This document shows, in pieces, positions 17,706 through 26,727 of a stretch of DNA of 64,000 nucleotides (position 1 is the stretch's first letter; every line of letters starts with the position of its first letter). Source of the stretch: Lentzea sp. NEAU-D7. GTDB lineage: Bacteria > Actinomycetota > Actinomycetes > Mycobacteriales > Pseudonocardiaceae. Location: the NCBI RefSeq assembly GCF_026242055.1, contig NZ_JAPJDL010000003.1, positions 134,796 through 198,795 on the forward strand, written 5' to 3'. The position numbers were made by a program, and so were the translations under genes. The notes beneath the pieces were generated by a model. The model was not told the DNA's origin. It ran no database searches and saw nothing but the letters and a program-made list of their open reading frames with translations.

Positions 17706-18707
17706 GTGGTCAGGCCGACGATGGAAGACGTCGCTCTGCGGGCGGGCGTGTCCCGCGCACTGGTGTCACTGGTGATGCGCGGTTCACCCAAGGTGAGCGA
17801 GATGCGACGCAGCGCTGTCCTGAAGGCCGCGGAGGAGCTGGGGTACTCCCCGCACGCCATGGCGCGGTCGCTCGCCTCGCGCACGTCGACCGTTCTCGGC
17901 GTGATGGTGTCCGACCTGCACAACGCGTTCTTCGCGGAGGTCGTGGACGGCATCGACGAGGTGGCGCGCGACCAGGGGTTCGACATCATCATCAACACCG
18001 GCGGCCGGTCTCCCGCGCGCGAGCGCCGGGCCCTGGAGTCGCTGCTGTCCTTCCGCCCCGCCGGACTGATCCTGCTGTCGCCCGTCGTGCCGGCGACCGC
18101 GATCGGCAAGGCCGCCGAACAACTCCCGGTCGTGCTCGTCGCCCGGTCGTCGCGTGTGTCCACTGTGGACACGGTGAACGACGACGGCGAGACGGGCGCA
18201 CGACTGGCCGTCGACCACCTCGTTTCGCTGGGGCACAAGCGCATTGCCCACCTGGACGGTGGCGAGGGCACCCAGGCCGGGCCTCGGCGGCGCGGGTACG
18301 TCGCCGCGATGGAGGCACACGGGCTCGTGCCGCAGGTCGTGTCGTCCGAGTACACGGACGCGGCGGGTGCGCGGGCGATTCGCGGGCTTCTCGAAGATGA
18401 CGCTTTGCCCACGGCGATCTTGTCCTGCAACGACTTCAACGCCGTCGGTGCGATCTCCGCTTTGGAGGACGCCGGACTGCGTGTGCCGTCCGACGTTTCC
18501 GTCGTGGGGTACGACAACACCTCGCTGGCCGCGTTGCGGCACGTCTCGTTGACCACGATCGACCAGCCCCGTGCCGAGTTCGGCCGGTTGGCCGCCGACG
18601 CGCTTCTGCAGCGCGTTCGTGAAGAGCGCACCGAACCCGTGCGCCATCTCCTCAATCCCTCTCTCGTAGTCCGCAACACGACAGCTCCCCCAGGAGGACC
18701 GCGTTGA
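17706..18707 (+). CDS. iolR: LacI-family repressor of the inositol locus
   Basis: This 333-residue regulator has an N-terminal LacI helix-turn-helix (MEDVALRAGVSRALVSLVMRG), a hinge helix (PHAMARSLASRT) and a periplasmic-binding-protein-like effector domain ending in VVGYDNTSLAALRHVSLTTIDQP. It is divergent from the iolG operon and overlaps iolA by 4 bp, so it is very likely the local inositol-responsive repressor. The name is by position; it is not related to the DeoR-type IolR of Bacillus. GTG 17706 follows a GGGGAGG sequence, and an ATG at 17721 is the alternative start. Confidence 0.9.
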   Translation: MVRPTMEDVALRAGVSRALVSLVMRGSPKVSEMRRSAVLKAAEELGYSPHAMARSLASRTSTVLGVMVSDLHNAFFAEVVDGIDEVARDQGFDIIINTGGRSPARERRALESLLSFRPAGLILLSPVVPATAIGKAAEQLPVVLVARSSRVSTVDTVNDDGETGARLAVDHLVSLGHKRIAHLDGGEGTQAGPRRRGYVAAMEAHGLVPQVVSSEYTDAAGARAIRGLLEDDALPTAILSCNDFNAVGAISALEDAGLRVPSDVSVVGYDNTSLAALRHVSLTTIDQPRAEFGRLAADALLQRVREERTEPVRHLLNPSLVVRNTTAPPGGPR

Positions 18708-20197
18708 GCACCATCCCCCACTGGATCGACGGCGCCCGCACCACGGGGGTGTCGTCTCGCAAGTCCGACGTCTTCAACCCCGCCACCGGTGAGGTCGCGG
18801 CCCAGGTCGTGCTGGCCGAGCAGGCCGACGTGGACCTCGCGGTCTCGTCCTCGCTGAAGGCGGCGCAGTCCTGGTCGGAGTCGTCGCTGTCGACGCGGTC
18901 GCGGATCCTCTTCGAGTACCGCCACCTGCTGCACACCCACCGCGACGAGCTCGCCGCGATCATCACGTCCGAGCACGGCAAGGTGCTCTCGGACGCGGCC
19001 GGTGAGGTGCAGCGCGGCCTCGAGGTCGTCGAGTTCGCGTGCGGCATCCCGCAGCTGCTGAAGGGCGAGCACTCCGAGCAGGTCTCGCGCGGCGTCGACG
19101 CGTACTCGCTGCGGCAGCCGCTCGGCGTCGTCGCGGGCATCACGCCGTTCAACTTCCCCGTGATGGTGCCGATGTGGATGTTCCCCATCGCCATCGCGAC
19201 CGGCAACACCTTCGTGCTCAAGCCCTCCGAGCGCGACCCGTCGGCGTCCGTCAGGCTGGCCGAGCTGTTCGCGGAGGCCGGGCTGCCCGACGGCGTGCTG
19301 AACGTGCTGCAGGGCGACGCCTTCGCGGTCAACGCGCTGCTGGACCACCCGGACGTCTCCGCCGCGTCGTTCGTCGGCTCCACCCCGATCGCGCGGCACG
19401 TGTACTCGCGCGGCACCGCGGCCGGCAAGCGCGTGCAGGCGCTGGGCGGCGCCAAGAACCACATGGTCGTGCTGCCCGACGCCGACCTCGACGTGGCCGC
19501 CGACGCCGCCGTCTCCGCGGGCTACGGCTCCGCCGGCGAGCGCTGCATGGCCATCTCGGTCGTGGTGGCCGTGGGCGAGACGGGCGACGCGCTCGTCGAG
19601 AAGATCGCCGCACGGACCCGCGACCTGCACCCGTCCGTGCTGCCGGGCACCGATCCCGCCGCCCAGATGGGACCGCTGGTCACCGGCGTGCACCGGGATC
19701 GCGTCCGGTCCTACGTGGACGCGGGTGAGGCGGCCGGCGCGTCACTGGTCGTGGACGGCCGCGGGTACGCGCCTGAGGGGCACTCGGATGGTTTCTGGCT
19801 CGCGCCGACGTTGTTCGACCACGTCACGCGCGACATGACCATCTACACCGACGAGATCTTCGGCCCGGTGCTGACGGTCGTGCGCGCCGACACGTTCGAG
19901 GACGCCCTGGAACTGGTGAACGCCAACCCGTACGGCAACGGCACCGCGATCTACACAGGTGACGGTCTCGCGGCCCGCGAGTACCAGCGGCGCGTGCACG
20001 TCGGCATGGTCGGCATCAACGTGCCGATCCCCGTGCCGATGGCCTACTACTCGTTCGGCGGCTGGAAGGACTCGCTGTTCGGGGACACGCACGTGCACGG
20101 CGCCGAGGGCGTGAAGTTCTACACGCGGGCCAAGGCCGTCACGGCCCGGTGGCCGCAGCAGCACGGCGTGAACCTGGGCTTCCCGACGCACGGCTGA
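18704..20197 (+). CDS. iolA: Methylmalonate-semialdehyde dehydrogenase, CoA-acylating (IolA/MmsA)
   Basis: This 497-residue aldehyde dehydrogenase converts malonic semialdehyde or methylmalonic semialdehyde plus CoA and NAD to acetyl- or propionyl-CoA, the last step of inositol degradation. Features are ITPFNFPVMVPMWMFP (oxyanion/NAD loop), FVGSTPIARHVYSRG, and the catalytic Cys in GSAGERCMAISV. KSEVFNP-like residues open the family domain. The start is TTG 18704, overlapping the lacI stop, with GGAGG 6 bases upstream. The transcript ends at the hairpin 20210-20250. Confidence 0.95.
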   Translation: MSTIPHWIDGARTTGVSSRKSDVFNPATGEVAAQVVLAEQADVDLAVSSSLKAAQSWSESSLSTRSRILFEYRHLLHTHRDELAAIITSEHGKVLSDAAGEVQRGLEVVEFACGIPQLLKGEHSEQVSRGVDAYSLRQPLGVVAGITPFNFPVMVPMWMFPIAIATGNTFVLKPSERDPSASVRLAELFAEAGLPDGVLNVLQGDAFAVNALLDHPDVSAASFVGSTPIARHVYSRGTAAGKRVQALGGAKNHMVVLPDADLDVAADAAVSAGYGSAGERCMAISVVVAVGETGDALVEKIAARTRDLHPSVLPGTDPAAQMGPLVTGVHRDRVRSYVDAGEAAGASLVVDGRGYAPEGHSDGFWLAPTLFDHVTRDMTIYTDEIFGPVLTVVRADTFEDALELVNANPYGNGTAIYTGDGLAAREYQRRVHVGMVGINVPIPVPMAYYSFGGWKDSLFGDTHVHGAEGVKFYTRAKAVTARWPQQHGVNLGFPTHG

Positions 20198-20209
20198 TCC
20201 GTTCGGAGC

Positions 20210-20250
20210 AACGGCCGCCCCGTCCGCCTCAGGCGAACAGGGCGGCCGTT
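20210..20250 (+). terminator. Rho-independent terminator after iolA
   Basis: A perfect 11-bp stem (20210-20220 with 20240-20250) with a 19-base loop is followed by TTTCC, 12 bp after the iolA stop. Confidence 0.85.
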
Positions 20251-20514
20251 TCCATTTGGTACGAACCAATGACGACCCGAACAACTCGCTGATCTGGACA
20301 GATGAACTAAGCGAACGATTGTCCTGCTGAAATCGCCGTCAATTTCGCTGATCTTGGAATACCAGGACGCGGCAGATCGGTTCGACAAAGGTGCTGGACA
20401 CGGAGGTAGGATCCGCGTCAACACAGTCGAACATCGCTTCCTTTCTCGCGAACGCCGCACCGTTCGTTACAGCTCAGGAAAGGAAGAACGCCTTCAGCAG
20501 GAGGACCGAACACG
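20251..20514. other. Intergenic region upstream of the HTH gene
   Basis: With the terminator, the gap from iolA to the next gene is 317 bp. This part is less GC-rich than its surroundings and presumably holds the promoter of the gene at 20515. I see no confident coding region, hairpin or consensus promoter in it. Confidence 0.5.
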
Positions 20515-20877
20515 ATGTCGCCCAGTGAGGACGACAGTCCTTTCGCGACGGCATGCCGCGCCGGCACCCGCAAGCAGTTCATCTGCGCACTGAACCAGCT
20601 GCGCCTGGCGAGAGGGCTCTCGTTCGGCCAGGTCTCGATCAACGCCGGTGAACGCGTGCTGGCCAAGAGCAGCGCGCACGCGATGTGCTCCTACCACCTT
20701 CCCAAGCAGGAAGCCCAGCTCAGGGCTTTTCTCACCGGCTGCGGAGAGCCGGCCGAGGCGCTCGACGGCTGGGTGGAGCAGTGGCGGCGCGTGACGGCCT
20801 CCCGCGCCAACAGGAGGCCGCACCCCGCCGCTCAGCTGGTCCAGAGCTCCGCCGGGGATTTCGCACCACCGGAATGA
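20515..20877 (+). CDS. Small XRE-like helix-turn-helix protein
   Basis: This 120-residue protein has a helix-turn-helix of the kind common in actinomycetes: FICALNQLRLARGLSFGQVSINAG, then a linker, then SSAHAMCSYHLPKQEAQLRAFLTGCGEPAEALDGWVEQW. This follows the usual pattern in which a strong first helix is followed by a recognition helix and a domain ending in a trailing Trp-rich helix. The C-terminus is polar and probably disordered. No sensor domain is present. The target is unknown. The gene is isolated, with about 260 bp upstream and about 380 bp downstream non-coding. Confidence 0.7.
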   Translation: MSPSEDDSPFATACRAGTRKQFICALNQLRLARGLSFGQVSINAGERVLAKSSAHAMCSYHLPKQEAQLRAFLTGCGEPAEALDGWVEQWRRVTASRANRRPHPAAQLVQSSAGDFAPPE

Positions 20878-21253
20878 CGCTCCGGCACGTGCGCGAGCCT
20901 AACTGTCCACCTCGGCTCCGGCCAGACGATTGGACGGTACTGGACGTGGTCATTACGACCAATTGCCGGCAGCGTGGTCAGAGGCCCTGAGGAAGTTGAC
21001 AAAAACTGGCCAGTTGGACTTGTTCGAACTGACTTGGACGCCGTTGCACGACACCGCGAAAACCTGGACGGCGATTCAGTTGGCAATCACCCGTGTGAGT
21101 GACATGCTCGTGGCACAGCCGTTATGTCGCCGAGTCCCGCGGCAACGCCAATTGCCGACCTGGACGCATTCGCGCATCCGGCTGCTCGCTGTTCCCACAT
21201 CAGCTGGTCCACCCGGCGCACGGTGACGCTTTGCGCCTCTTCCAGGAGTTCAG
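20878..21253. other. Non-coding stretch with phased TGGAC repeats
   Basis: These 376 bp are less GC-rich than their surroundings. They carry five direct copies of TGGAC (starting at 20931, 20941, 21015, 21035 and 21065) and a TTGACA hexamer at 20996-21001 that could be a -35 box. An open frame at 20930-21226 has no recognisable family signature. The region probably controls the two overlapping genes that start at 21254. Confidence 0.45.
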
Positions 21254-21520
21254 ATGACCACCACCCCCTACAACGGGGCTCCGCACTCACGCCGACGGCC
21301 TGCCACCTCCGGCGCGAGCACCGTTCTGCTGACGGCGACCGCATTCGTCTTCACGGCGTGGATGCTCGCGCACGACCACTCGCCGATCGTGTCGGTGTCC
21401 ACGACGGCCGCCGTGCTCGCCGTGACGATCACGTTGAGCCGCAGCAGGCCGTTCACCGCGAGGTTCGGACCGCTGCCGCCCGCCGGGCCGGTGGTGGTCT
21501 GGGAGGAAGACCAGCGATGA
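21254..21520 (+). CDS. Small two-helix membrane protein
   Basis: This 88-residue protein has a polar N-terminus of about 20 residues and two hydrophobic stretches (STVLLTATAFVFTAWML and VSTTAAVLAVTITL) joined by a short loop with AHDHSP. It is not recognised as a known family. A purine-rich AGGAGTTCAG precedes the ATG by about 6 bases, and the stop overlaps the next start (ATGA), so it is probably a real gene coupled to the regulator that follows. It could be a membrane partner of that regulator, but that is an inference from position alone. Confidence 0.6.
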   Translation: MTTTPYNGAPHSRRRPATSGASTVLLTATAFVFTAWMLAHDHSPIVSVSTTAAVLAVTITLSRSRPFTARFGPLPPAGPVVVWEEDQR

Positions 21521-22020
21521 CCTGCCCGGACGGGGATCCCCTCGATCGCCTGAACCGGCTCTGGTCCCAGGTGCTGCACGGGCTGTCCAGGCCGGGCAGG
21601 CGCGCGGAGGTGATCGCGGCGTACCACGAGGTGAAAGCGGTTCTCGAGAGCGAGCTCGGCATCGACCCGCGGCCGTTGCTCGCGACGTCGACCGCCGAAC
21701 TGCGGGCGGCGACCGAGGCCGAGTTCGTCGAGCTGTTGCGGACGATCCAGATCCGGTCAGGCCTGACCCTGCCGGAGGTCCACCGCCGGGCGGGCGGGCT
21801 GCTGCCGCGCAGCCAGGTCTACTCGCTGCTCAAACGCGGCAAGCTGCCGACGAAACCCGAGCAGGTGCGGACGTTCGTGACGATCTGCGGGCTGCCGGAG
21901 CCGCAGGTGGCCCGCGTCATGGAGCTGTGGGCGACGTTGCGCGACCAGGTCGAGGTCGCGGTCAGCGGGCCCGAGGACGACAGACCGTTCGCCATCCTGA
22001 TCGTGCGCCGCAGCGCATGA
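21517..22020 (+). CDS. HTH regulator with a BTAD-like N-terminal fragment
   Basis: This 167-residue protein has two parts. Residues about 10-48 (RLNRLWSQVLHGLSRPGRRAEVIAAYHEVK, ending ELGIDPRP) closely resemble the last helical repeat of the bacterial transcriptional activator domain of SARP/AfsR proteins. Residues about 62-125 form an XRE-like helix-turn-helix (TIQIRSGLTLPEVHRRAGGLLPRSQVYSLLKRGKLPTK) followed by a helical tail. The OmpR-like winged helix of a true SARP is missing. It overlaps the small membrane protein gene by 4 bp and is terminated at 22021-22051. Function is unknown beyond DNA binding. Confidence 0.7.
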   Translation: MTCPDGDPLDRLNRLWSQVLHGLSRPGRRAEVIAAYHEVKAVLESELGIDPRPLLATSTAELRAATEAEFVELLRTIQIRSGLTLPEVHRRAGGLLPRSQVYSLLKRGKLPTKPEQVRTFVTICGLPEPQVARVMELWATLRDQVEVAVSGPEDDRPFAILIVRRSA

Positions 22021-22051
22021 GAAAGCCCCCGCCGGGAGAGCGGGGGCTTTC
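22021..22051. terminator. Bidirectional terminator hairpin
   Basis: A perfect 12-bp stem (22021-22032 with 22040-22051), loop CGGGAGA, sits directly after the regulator stop codon and before the convergent tctA stop. It has runs of T on both strands. Confidence 0.9.
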
Positions 22052-22059
22052 TCGTGCGA

Positions 22060-23574
22060 TCAGGCGTCCACCTTCTCGCGTTCCGGTTCCGCCGGTGCCG
22101 CGGGGGGCTTGGGCAGGAACCGCTTGATCAGCGGGAAGAACAGGATCACCACGACGACCACGTAGACGATGATCGCCATCGGGCTGTTGACCAGGCCGGT
22201 CAGCGAGCCGTCGGAGAGCTGCAGCGAGCGGCGCATCTGCTGTTCAGCGGCCGGGCCGAGGATCACGCCGATGATCGCGGGCAGCACCGGCAGGCCGTAC
22301 CGGCGCATGCCGAAGCCCAGCAGGCCGATCACGAACATCAGCAACAGGTCGAAGATGTCCGCGTTGACCGCGTAGGCGCCGACCGAGGCGAAGAACAGGA
22401 TGCCCGCGTAGAGGTACGGCCGCGGGATGCGCAGCAGCTTCGCCCACAGCGGTGCCAGCGGCAGGTTCAGCACCAGCAGCAGCGTCAGGCCGATGAACAG
22501 CGACGCGATCAACGCCCAGACCAGGCCGGCTTCCCGCTGGAACAGCAACGGGCCGGGCTGGATGCCGTACTGCTGGAACGCCGCGAGCATGACGGCCGCG
22601 ACCGCGGTCGTCGGCAGGCCCAGCGTCAGCATCGTGACCAGGGTGCCCGCCGCGGAGGCGGAGGCCGTGGACTCCGGGCCCGCCACGCCTTCGATGGCGC
22701 CCTTGCCGAACTCGTCCTTGTGCTTGGAGAGCCGCTTCTCCGTCACGTACGACAGGAAGGTCGGGATCTCCGCGCCGCCGGCCGGGATCGCGCCGAACGG
22801 GAACCCGATCACCGGGCCGCGCAGCCACGGCTTCCAGGTGCGCTTCAGGTCCGCGCGGGACAGCCACGGGCGGCCGACCGGGATCGGCTCGAACGGCTTG
22901 CGGCGCAGGTGGGCGGCGACCCACAGGGCCTCGCCGACCGCGAACAGGGCCACCGCGACCACGACGATGTCGATGCCGTCGGCGAGGTGCAGCGAGCCGA
23001 ACGTCAGGCGCTGCTGGCCGGTCATCTCGTCGAGTCCGACCAGGCCGAGCGTCAGGCCGATGAGCAGCGACGCGAAGCCGCGGATGCGGGACGCGCCGAG
23101 CACCGAGGTGACGGCGATGAACGCCAGCACCATGACCGCGAACAGGTCGGGCGCGCCGATGTCGACGGCGTGCTTGGCGACGAACGGCGCCAGCAGGACG
23201 ATCAGGATCGTGCCGATGATGCCGCCGGTGAAGTGGCCGATGGCAGCGGCGGCAAGCGCTTGCGCACCCCGTCCCTTGCGGGCCATGGGATTGCCTTCGA
23301 AGGCAGCGACGACCGCGGCGCTCTCACCCGGTGTGTTCAGCAGGATCGACGTGGTCGAGCCGCCGAACATGCCGCCGTAGTAGATGCCCGCGAACATGAT
23401 GAACGCGCCGGTCGGCTCCATGCCGTAGGTGACGGGCAGCAGCAGGGCCACCGCCATGGCCGGGCCGATGCCCGGCAGGACGCCGATCGCCGTGCCCAGG
23501 AGCACGCCGATCGCGGCGAGCAGCAGGTGTGTCGGCGTCAGCGCGGTCGCGAAGCCGTCGAGCAGTTGTTCCAC
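22060..23574 (-). CDS. tctA: Tripartite tricarboxylate transporter large permease TctA
   Basis: This 504-residue membrane protein has about 11-12 predicted helices. It carries the duplicated family signature [20 protein letters not shown] and [19 protein letters not shown], with [21 protein letters not shown] and [17 protein letters not shown], all typical of TctA/DUF112. It forms the transport channel, with TctB as small subunit and TctC as extracytoplasmic solute receptor. Transport is usually proton or sodium coupled, for citrate or related carboxylates. GTG 23574 abuts the tctB stop. Confidence 0.95.
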   Translation of the reverse strand: MEQLLDGFATALTPTHLLLAAIGVLLGTAIGVLPGIGPAMAVALLLPVTYGMEPTGAFIMFAGIYYGGMFGGSTTSILLNTPGESAAVVAAFEGNPMARKGRGAQALAAAAIGHFTGGIIGTILIVLLAPFVAKHAVDIGAPDLFAVMVLAFIAVTSVLGASRIRGFASLLIGLTLGLVGLDEMTGQQRLTFGSLHLADGIDIVVVAVALFAVGEALWVAAHLRRKPFEPIPVGRPWLSRADLKRTWKPWLRGPVIGFPFGAIPAGGAEIPTFLSYVTEKRLSKHKDEFGKGAIEGVAGPESTASASAAGTLVTMLTLGLPTTAVAAVMLAAFQQYGIQPGPLLFQREAGLVWALIASLFIGLTLLLVLNLPLAPLWAKLLRIPRPYLYAGILFFASVGAYAVNADIFDLLLMFVIGLLGFGMRRYGLPVLPAIIGVILGPAAEQQMRRSLQLSDGSLTGLVNSPMAIIVYVVVVVILFFPLIKRFLPKPPAAPAEPEREKVDA

Positions 23575-24093
23575 CTAGAACACCTCCATCAACGGGCCAC
23601 CGGGCAGGGGGACGCCGAGCAGGTTGTTGAACACCACGAAGGTGAAGATCGACAGACCGGCCGCGATCAACGGGTCGCGCACCAGGTTGCGGCTGCCCAG
23701 CGCGTAGGCCGCGCCCCAGAACAGGATCGCGCCGGAGATCGGGAACCCGACCACGCCGATCAGCACGGCGTTGGCGAGGAAAGCGCCGCACAGCAACAGG
23801 ACCGTGCGCCAGTCGGCGGGAGCGGACAGGTCGACGTCCTCGCCGGCCTCCGCCTCGCCCTTGCCACCGCGCAGCACGTCGCGGGCCAGCAGCGCGGCGA
23901 CGAGCAGCAGCAGCGAGCCGACCAGGATCGGCACGGCCTTCGGGCCGACCGGGCCGCGCTGGGCGAAGTCGGTGGGGATGCGCAGCGCGTCGGTGAGCAC
24001 CAGCACGCCGAGCACGACCAGCAGGGCGCAGATGCCCAGCTCGGAGTGGTCGCGGAGCCAGCTCCTGCGCTCCGGTTTCGTCACGGTCGTCAT
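23575..24093 (-). CDS. tctB: Tripartite tricarboxylate transporter small subunit TctB
   Basis: This 172-residue protein has four hydrophobic segments. The first follows LRDHSELG, and others include [41 protein letters not shown] and [25 protein letters not shown]. That matches the poorly conserved TctB/DUF1468 family. A charged loop of about 30 residues ([14 protein letters not shown]) separates helices 2 and 3. ATG 24093 overlaps the tctC stop by 4 bp; the open frame extends upstream but only as antisense-like sequence within tctC. Confidence 0.9.
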   Translation of the reverse strand: MTTVTKPERRSWLRDHSELGICALLVVLGVLVLTDALRIPTDFAQRGPVGPKAVPILVGSLLLLVAALLARDVLRGGKGEAEAGEDVDLSAPADWRTVLLLCGAFLANAVLIGVVGFPISGAILFWGAAYALGSRNLVRDPLIAAGLSIFTFVVFNNLLGVPLPGGPLMEVF

Positions 24094-25076
24094 GCCAGCC
24101 CCAAGTCCTTCAGCACCGTTGCCACCCGCTTGTTCTCGTTTTCCAGGAAGGTCCTGAACTCGTCTCCCGGCGCGAAGGCGTCCGTCCAGCCGTTGCGCTG
24201 CAGCGCTTCCTTCCACTGCGGCGTCTTCTGGAGGTTCTGGAACACCTCGACCAGCTTCGCCCTGTCGGTCGGCGAGATGCCGGGAGGAGCGACGATGCCG
24301 CGCCAGTTGGTGAACTCGACGTCCACACCGGACTGCTGCAACGTCGGCGCGTCGATGCCCTCGATGCGGTTCTTGCTCGTCACCGCGAGCACCCGCAACG
24401 TGCCGGCCTGGATCTGGTCGCGGTACTCGCCGACGCCGGAGACGCCGAACGCGACCTTGCCGCCCAGAACGCTGGCCAGCAGCTCGCCACCACCGTCGAA
24501 CGGGATGTAGTTGACGGTCTTGGGCGGCAGGCCCACGGCCTTCGCGATCAGCATCGGCGCCAGGTGGTCGGGGCCGCCGGGAGCCGAACCGCCGCCGACC
24601 GTCACGGTGCCGGGGTTGGCCTTCCAGGCGTCGACGAGTTGTTGCATCGACGTGTACGGCGAGTCCTTCGCGACCACGACGATGTCCGGTTCCTCGATCA
24701 GCTTCGCGATCGGGGTGGTGTCGAGCAGCGAGTTCGGCGACTTGTTCGTGTACACCGCGCCGACGACGCCCAGGCCCATCGACATGATCAGCTTGCCGTT
24801 GCCGCGCTCACCGACCGTGCGGCCGAGTCCGACCGTGCCGCCGGCGCCGGGGAGGTTGAACACCTCGGCGTTGCGCAGCAGGTCAGCGTCTTCCATGGCC
24901 TTCGCCGCCGTGCGCGCCGTGATGTCGTAACCGCCGCCGGGCGCGTTCGGCACCAGCACCCGCAGTGCCCGCACCTGACTGCCTTCGCCGCTGTCCGCAC
25001 CCGGCGTCAGCAGCGGTGGCACGAGCAGGACGGCGAGCAACGCCGCCGCCACCGCCACCCACACCTTCACCGACAC
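24090..25076 (-). CDS. tctC: Tripartite tricarboxylate transporter solute receptor TctC
   Basis: This 328-residue Bug/TctC-family receptor has an N-terminal hydrophobic segment ([19 protein letters not shown]) without a lipobox Cys, so it is a secreted or membrane-anchored receptor. The family fold is clear: [60 protein letters not shown] and [27 protein letters not shown]. These Gly-rich loops hold the carboxylate ligand. GTG 25076 is chosen because a GGCGGGGA ribosome-binding sequence lies just upstream. It is the first gene of tctCBA, divergent from the sensor kinase that probably controls it. Confidence 0.92.
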   Translation of the reverse strand: MSVKVWVAVAAALLAVLLVPPLLTPGADSGEGSQVRALRVLVPNAPGGGYDITARTAAKAMEDADLLRNAEVFNLPGAGGTVGLGRTVGERGNGKLIMSMGLGVVGAVYTNKSPNSLLDTTPIAKLIEEPDIVVVAKDSPYTSMQQLVDAWKANPGTVTVGGGSAPGGPDHLAPMLIAKAVGLPPKTVNYIPFDGGGELLASVLGGKVAFGVSGVGEYRDQIQAGTLRVLAVTSKNRIEGIDAPTLQQSGVDVEFTNWRGIVAPPGISPTDRAKLVEVFQNLQKTPQWKEALQRNGWTDAFAPGDEFRTFLENENKRVATVLKDLGLA

Positions 25077-25188
25077 TGTGATCCCCGCCTCTCGTCCGCG
25101 TGGTTGGACATGTTGCTCTGGTGTAAACCTTGATGTCGCTCTTGCGCTTCTAAGGTTTCTTTCGGTCTTTCTGGTCACGGGAGGTCAC

Positions 25189-26727
25189 ATGCGTCGCCGC
25201 CGTTCCCTGGCCAGTCAGCTCCTCGCATGGCAACTCGTAGTCGTCACGCTGCTACTGGGCGCGGTGGGCGCGCTGACCGTCGTCCAGACGGGGAGCAACT
25301 TTCGCTCCAACGAGGAACGCCGGATGCTGTCCGTCGCGGAGACGGTCGCCGCGAACTCGCTGGTCCAGGAGCAGATGGGCAACTGGCGCCTGCTGTCCGC
25401 GCCCGCCGAGACCGCGCGCAGCCTGTCCGGCGCCTCCTACGTGCTGATCCTCGACGAGAAGCGGCTCGTGATCGCGTCACCGGACCCGGCCCAGATCGGG
25501 ACCACATTGGACACCCGCACCACCGCGCTGGAGGGCAGGTCCTGGACGGGAACGGTCGGCGACTCGATCGAGGCGCACGTGCCGGTGTTCGACCCGACGA
25601 GCCGCCAGGTCAACGGCATGGTGATCGCCGGCGCGGAGGACCCCGGCGTCTTCGCCGGTGCGTTGGAGCAGCCCGTCGACGTGCTGCGCTACCTCGCGAT
25701 CGCGCTGATCATCGGTGTCACGGGATCGTTGCTGCTGGCCCGCCGGGTGAAGAACCAGACGCTCGGGCTGGAGCCGCACGAGATCACCGCGCTGGTCGAG
25801 AACCGCGAGGCGTTGCTGCACGGCATCCGCGAGGGCGTCGTCGGTCTCGACGGGCAGCACCGGATCACGCTGGTCAACGACCACGCGAGCGACCTGCTGG
25901 CGTTGCCGGGGGACGCGGTCGGCCGCTCGGTCGAGGAACTGGAGCTGAACGACCGCCTGCGCGACGTGCTGACCGGCCGGGCGACCGGCGTCGACCAGCT
26001 GGTGCTGCGGCAGGGCGTCGTGCTGACGCTGAACCGGATGCCCATCGAGGGCGGCGACGGCGCCGTCGTGACGTTGCGAGATCGCACGGAACTCCTTGCA
26101 CTGCAACACGAACTCGACGCCTCACAGCACGCGACGGACACGCTGCGGGCGCAGGCGCACGAGTTCGCGAACCGGCTGCACACCATCGCCGGGCTGATCG
26201 CGCTCAAGGAGTACGACGAGGTCACCAACTACATTCACCAGATCAGCTCGGCGCAGGACCAGTGGCGGGCCGAGGTCGGTTCGTCGATCGGCGACCCCGC
26301 CGTGGCGGCGCTGCTGATCGCCAAGGCGTCGCTCGCGGCCGAACGCGGGACCGAGCTGCGGATGGACCCGGACAGCGTGCTGGGCAGGGTCGACGAGGCG
26401 CTGTCGGCGGACCTGGTGATGGTGCTGGGAAATCTCGTCGACAACGCGTTGGACGCGCTGAGTTCGCTGAACACGAACGGCGCGGGGAAGTGGATCGAGG
26501 TAGGTGTGACGCAGTTGGACGACGAGGTCCAGGTCGTGGTGCGCGACTCCGGTCCCGGTGTGGCGCCGGAGCTCGCGGAAGAGGTGTTCCGGCACGGGTT
26601 CACGACGAAGGCGGCATCGCACGGCGAACGCGGCATCGGGCTCGCGCTGATCAGGCGGGCCTGCCTGCGGCGCGGCGGTTCGGTGAGCGTCTCGGGTTCG
26701 GTCTTCACGGCAAGGCTGCCCTGGTGA
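25189..26727 (+). CDS. CitA/DcuS-type sensor histidine kinase
   Basis: This 512-residue membrane kinase has a first transmembrane helix at residues 11-35 (LAWQLVVVTLLLGAVGALTVV). An extracytoplasmic PAS-like CitA domain follows (about 36-165), then a second helix (YLAIALIIGVTGSLLLA), a cytoplasmic PAS (ALLHGIREGVVGLDGQHRITLVN), and a short histidine-kinase core. The phosphoacceptor His lies in LRAQAHEFANRLHTIAGL. The ATP-binding motifs are VLGNLVDNALDAL, DSGPGV and GERGIGLALI. It senses di- or tricarboxylates outside the cell. ATG 25189 has GGAGG 6 bases upstream. The stop overlaps the response regulator start. Confidence 0.92.
   Translation: MRRRRSLASQLLAWQLVVVTLLLGAVGALTVVQTGSNFRSNEERRMLSVAETVAANSLVQEQMGNWRLLSAPAETARSLSGASYVLILDEKRLVIASPDPAQIGTTLDTRTTALEGRSWTGTVGDSIEAHVPVFDPTSRQVNGMVIAGAEDPGVFAGALEQPVDVLRYLAIALIIGVTGSLLLARRVKNQTLGLEPHEITALVENREALLHGIREGVVGLDGQHRITLVNDHASDLLALPGDAVGRSVEELELNDRLRDVLTGRATGVDQLVLRQGVVLTLNRMPIEGGDGAVVTLRDRTELLALQHELDASQHATDTLRAQAHEFANRLHTIAGLIALKEYDEVTNYIHQISSAQDQWRAEVGSSIGDPAVAALLIAKASLAAERGTELRMDPDSVLGRVDEALSADLVMVLGNLVDNALDALSSLNTNGAGKWIEVGVTQLDDEVQVVVRDSGPGVAPELAEEVFRHGFTTKAASHGERGIGLALIRRACLRRGGSVSVSGSVFTARLPW

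Noticed and set aside
20930-21226. Possible 98-residue protein in the non-coding stretch
   Set aside because: No family resemblance and no convincing RBS; the repeats within it are better explained as control sequence.
22054-24510. An 818-residue open frame on the plus strand
   Set aside because: It is His/Gln/Arg-rich and antisense to the clear tctABC genes.
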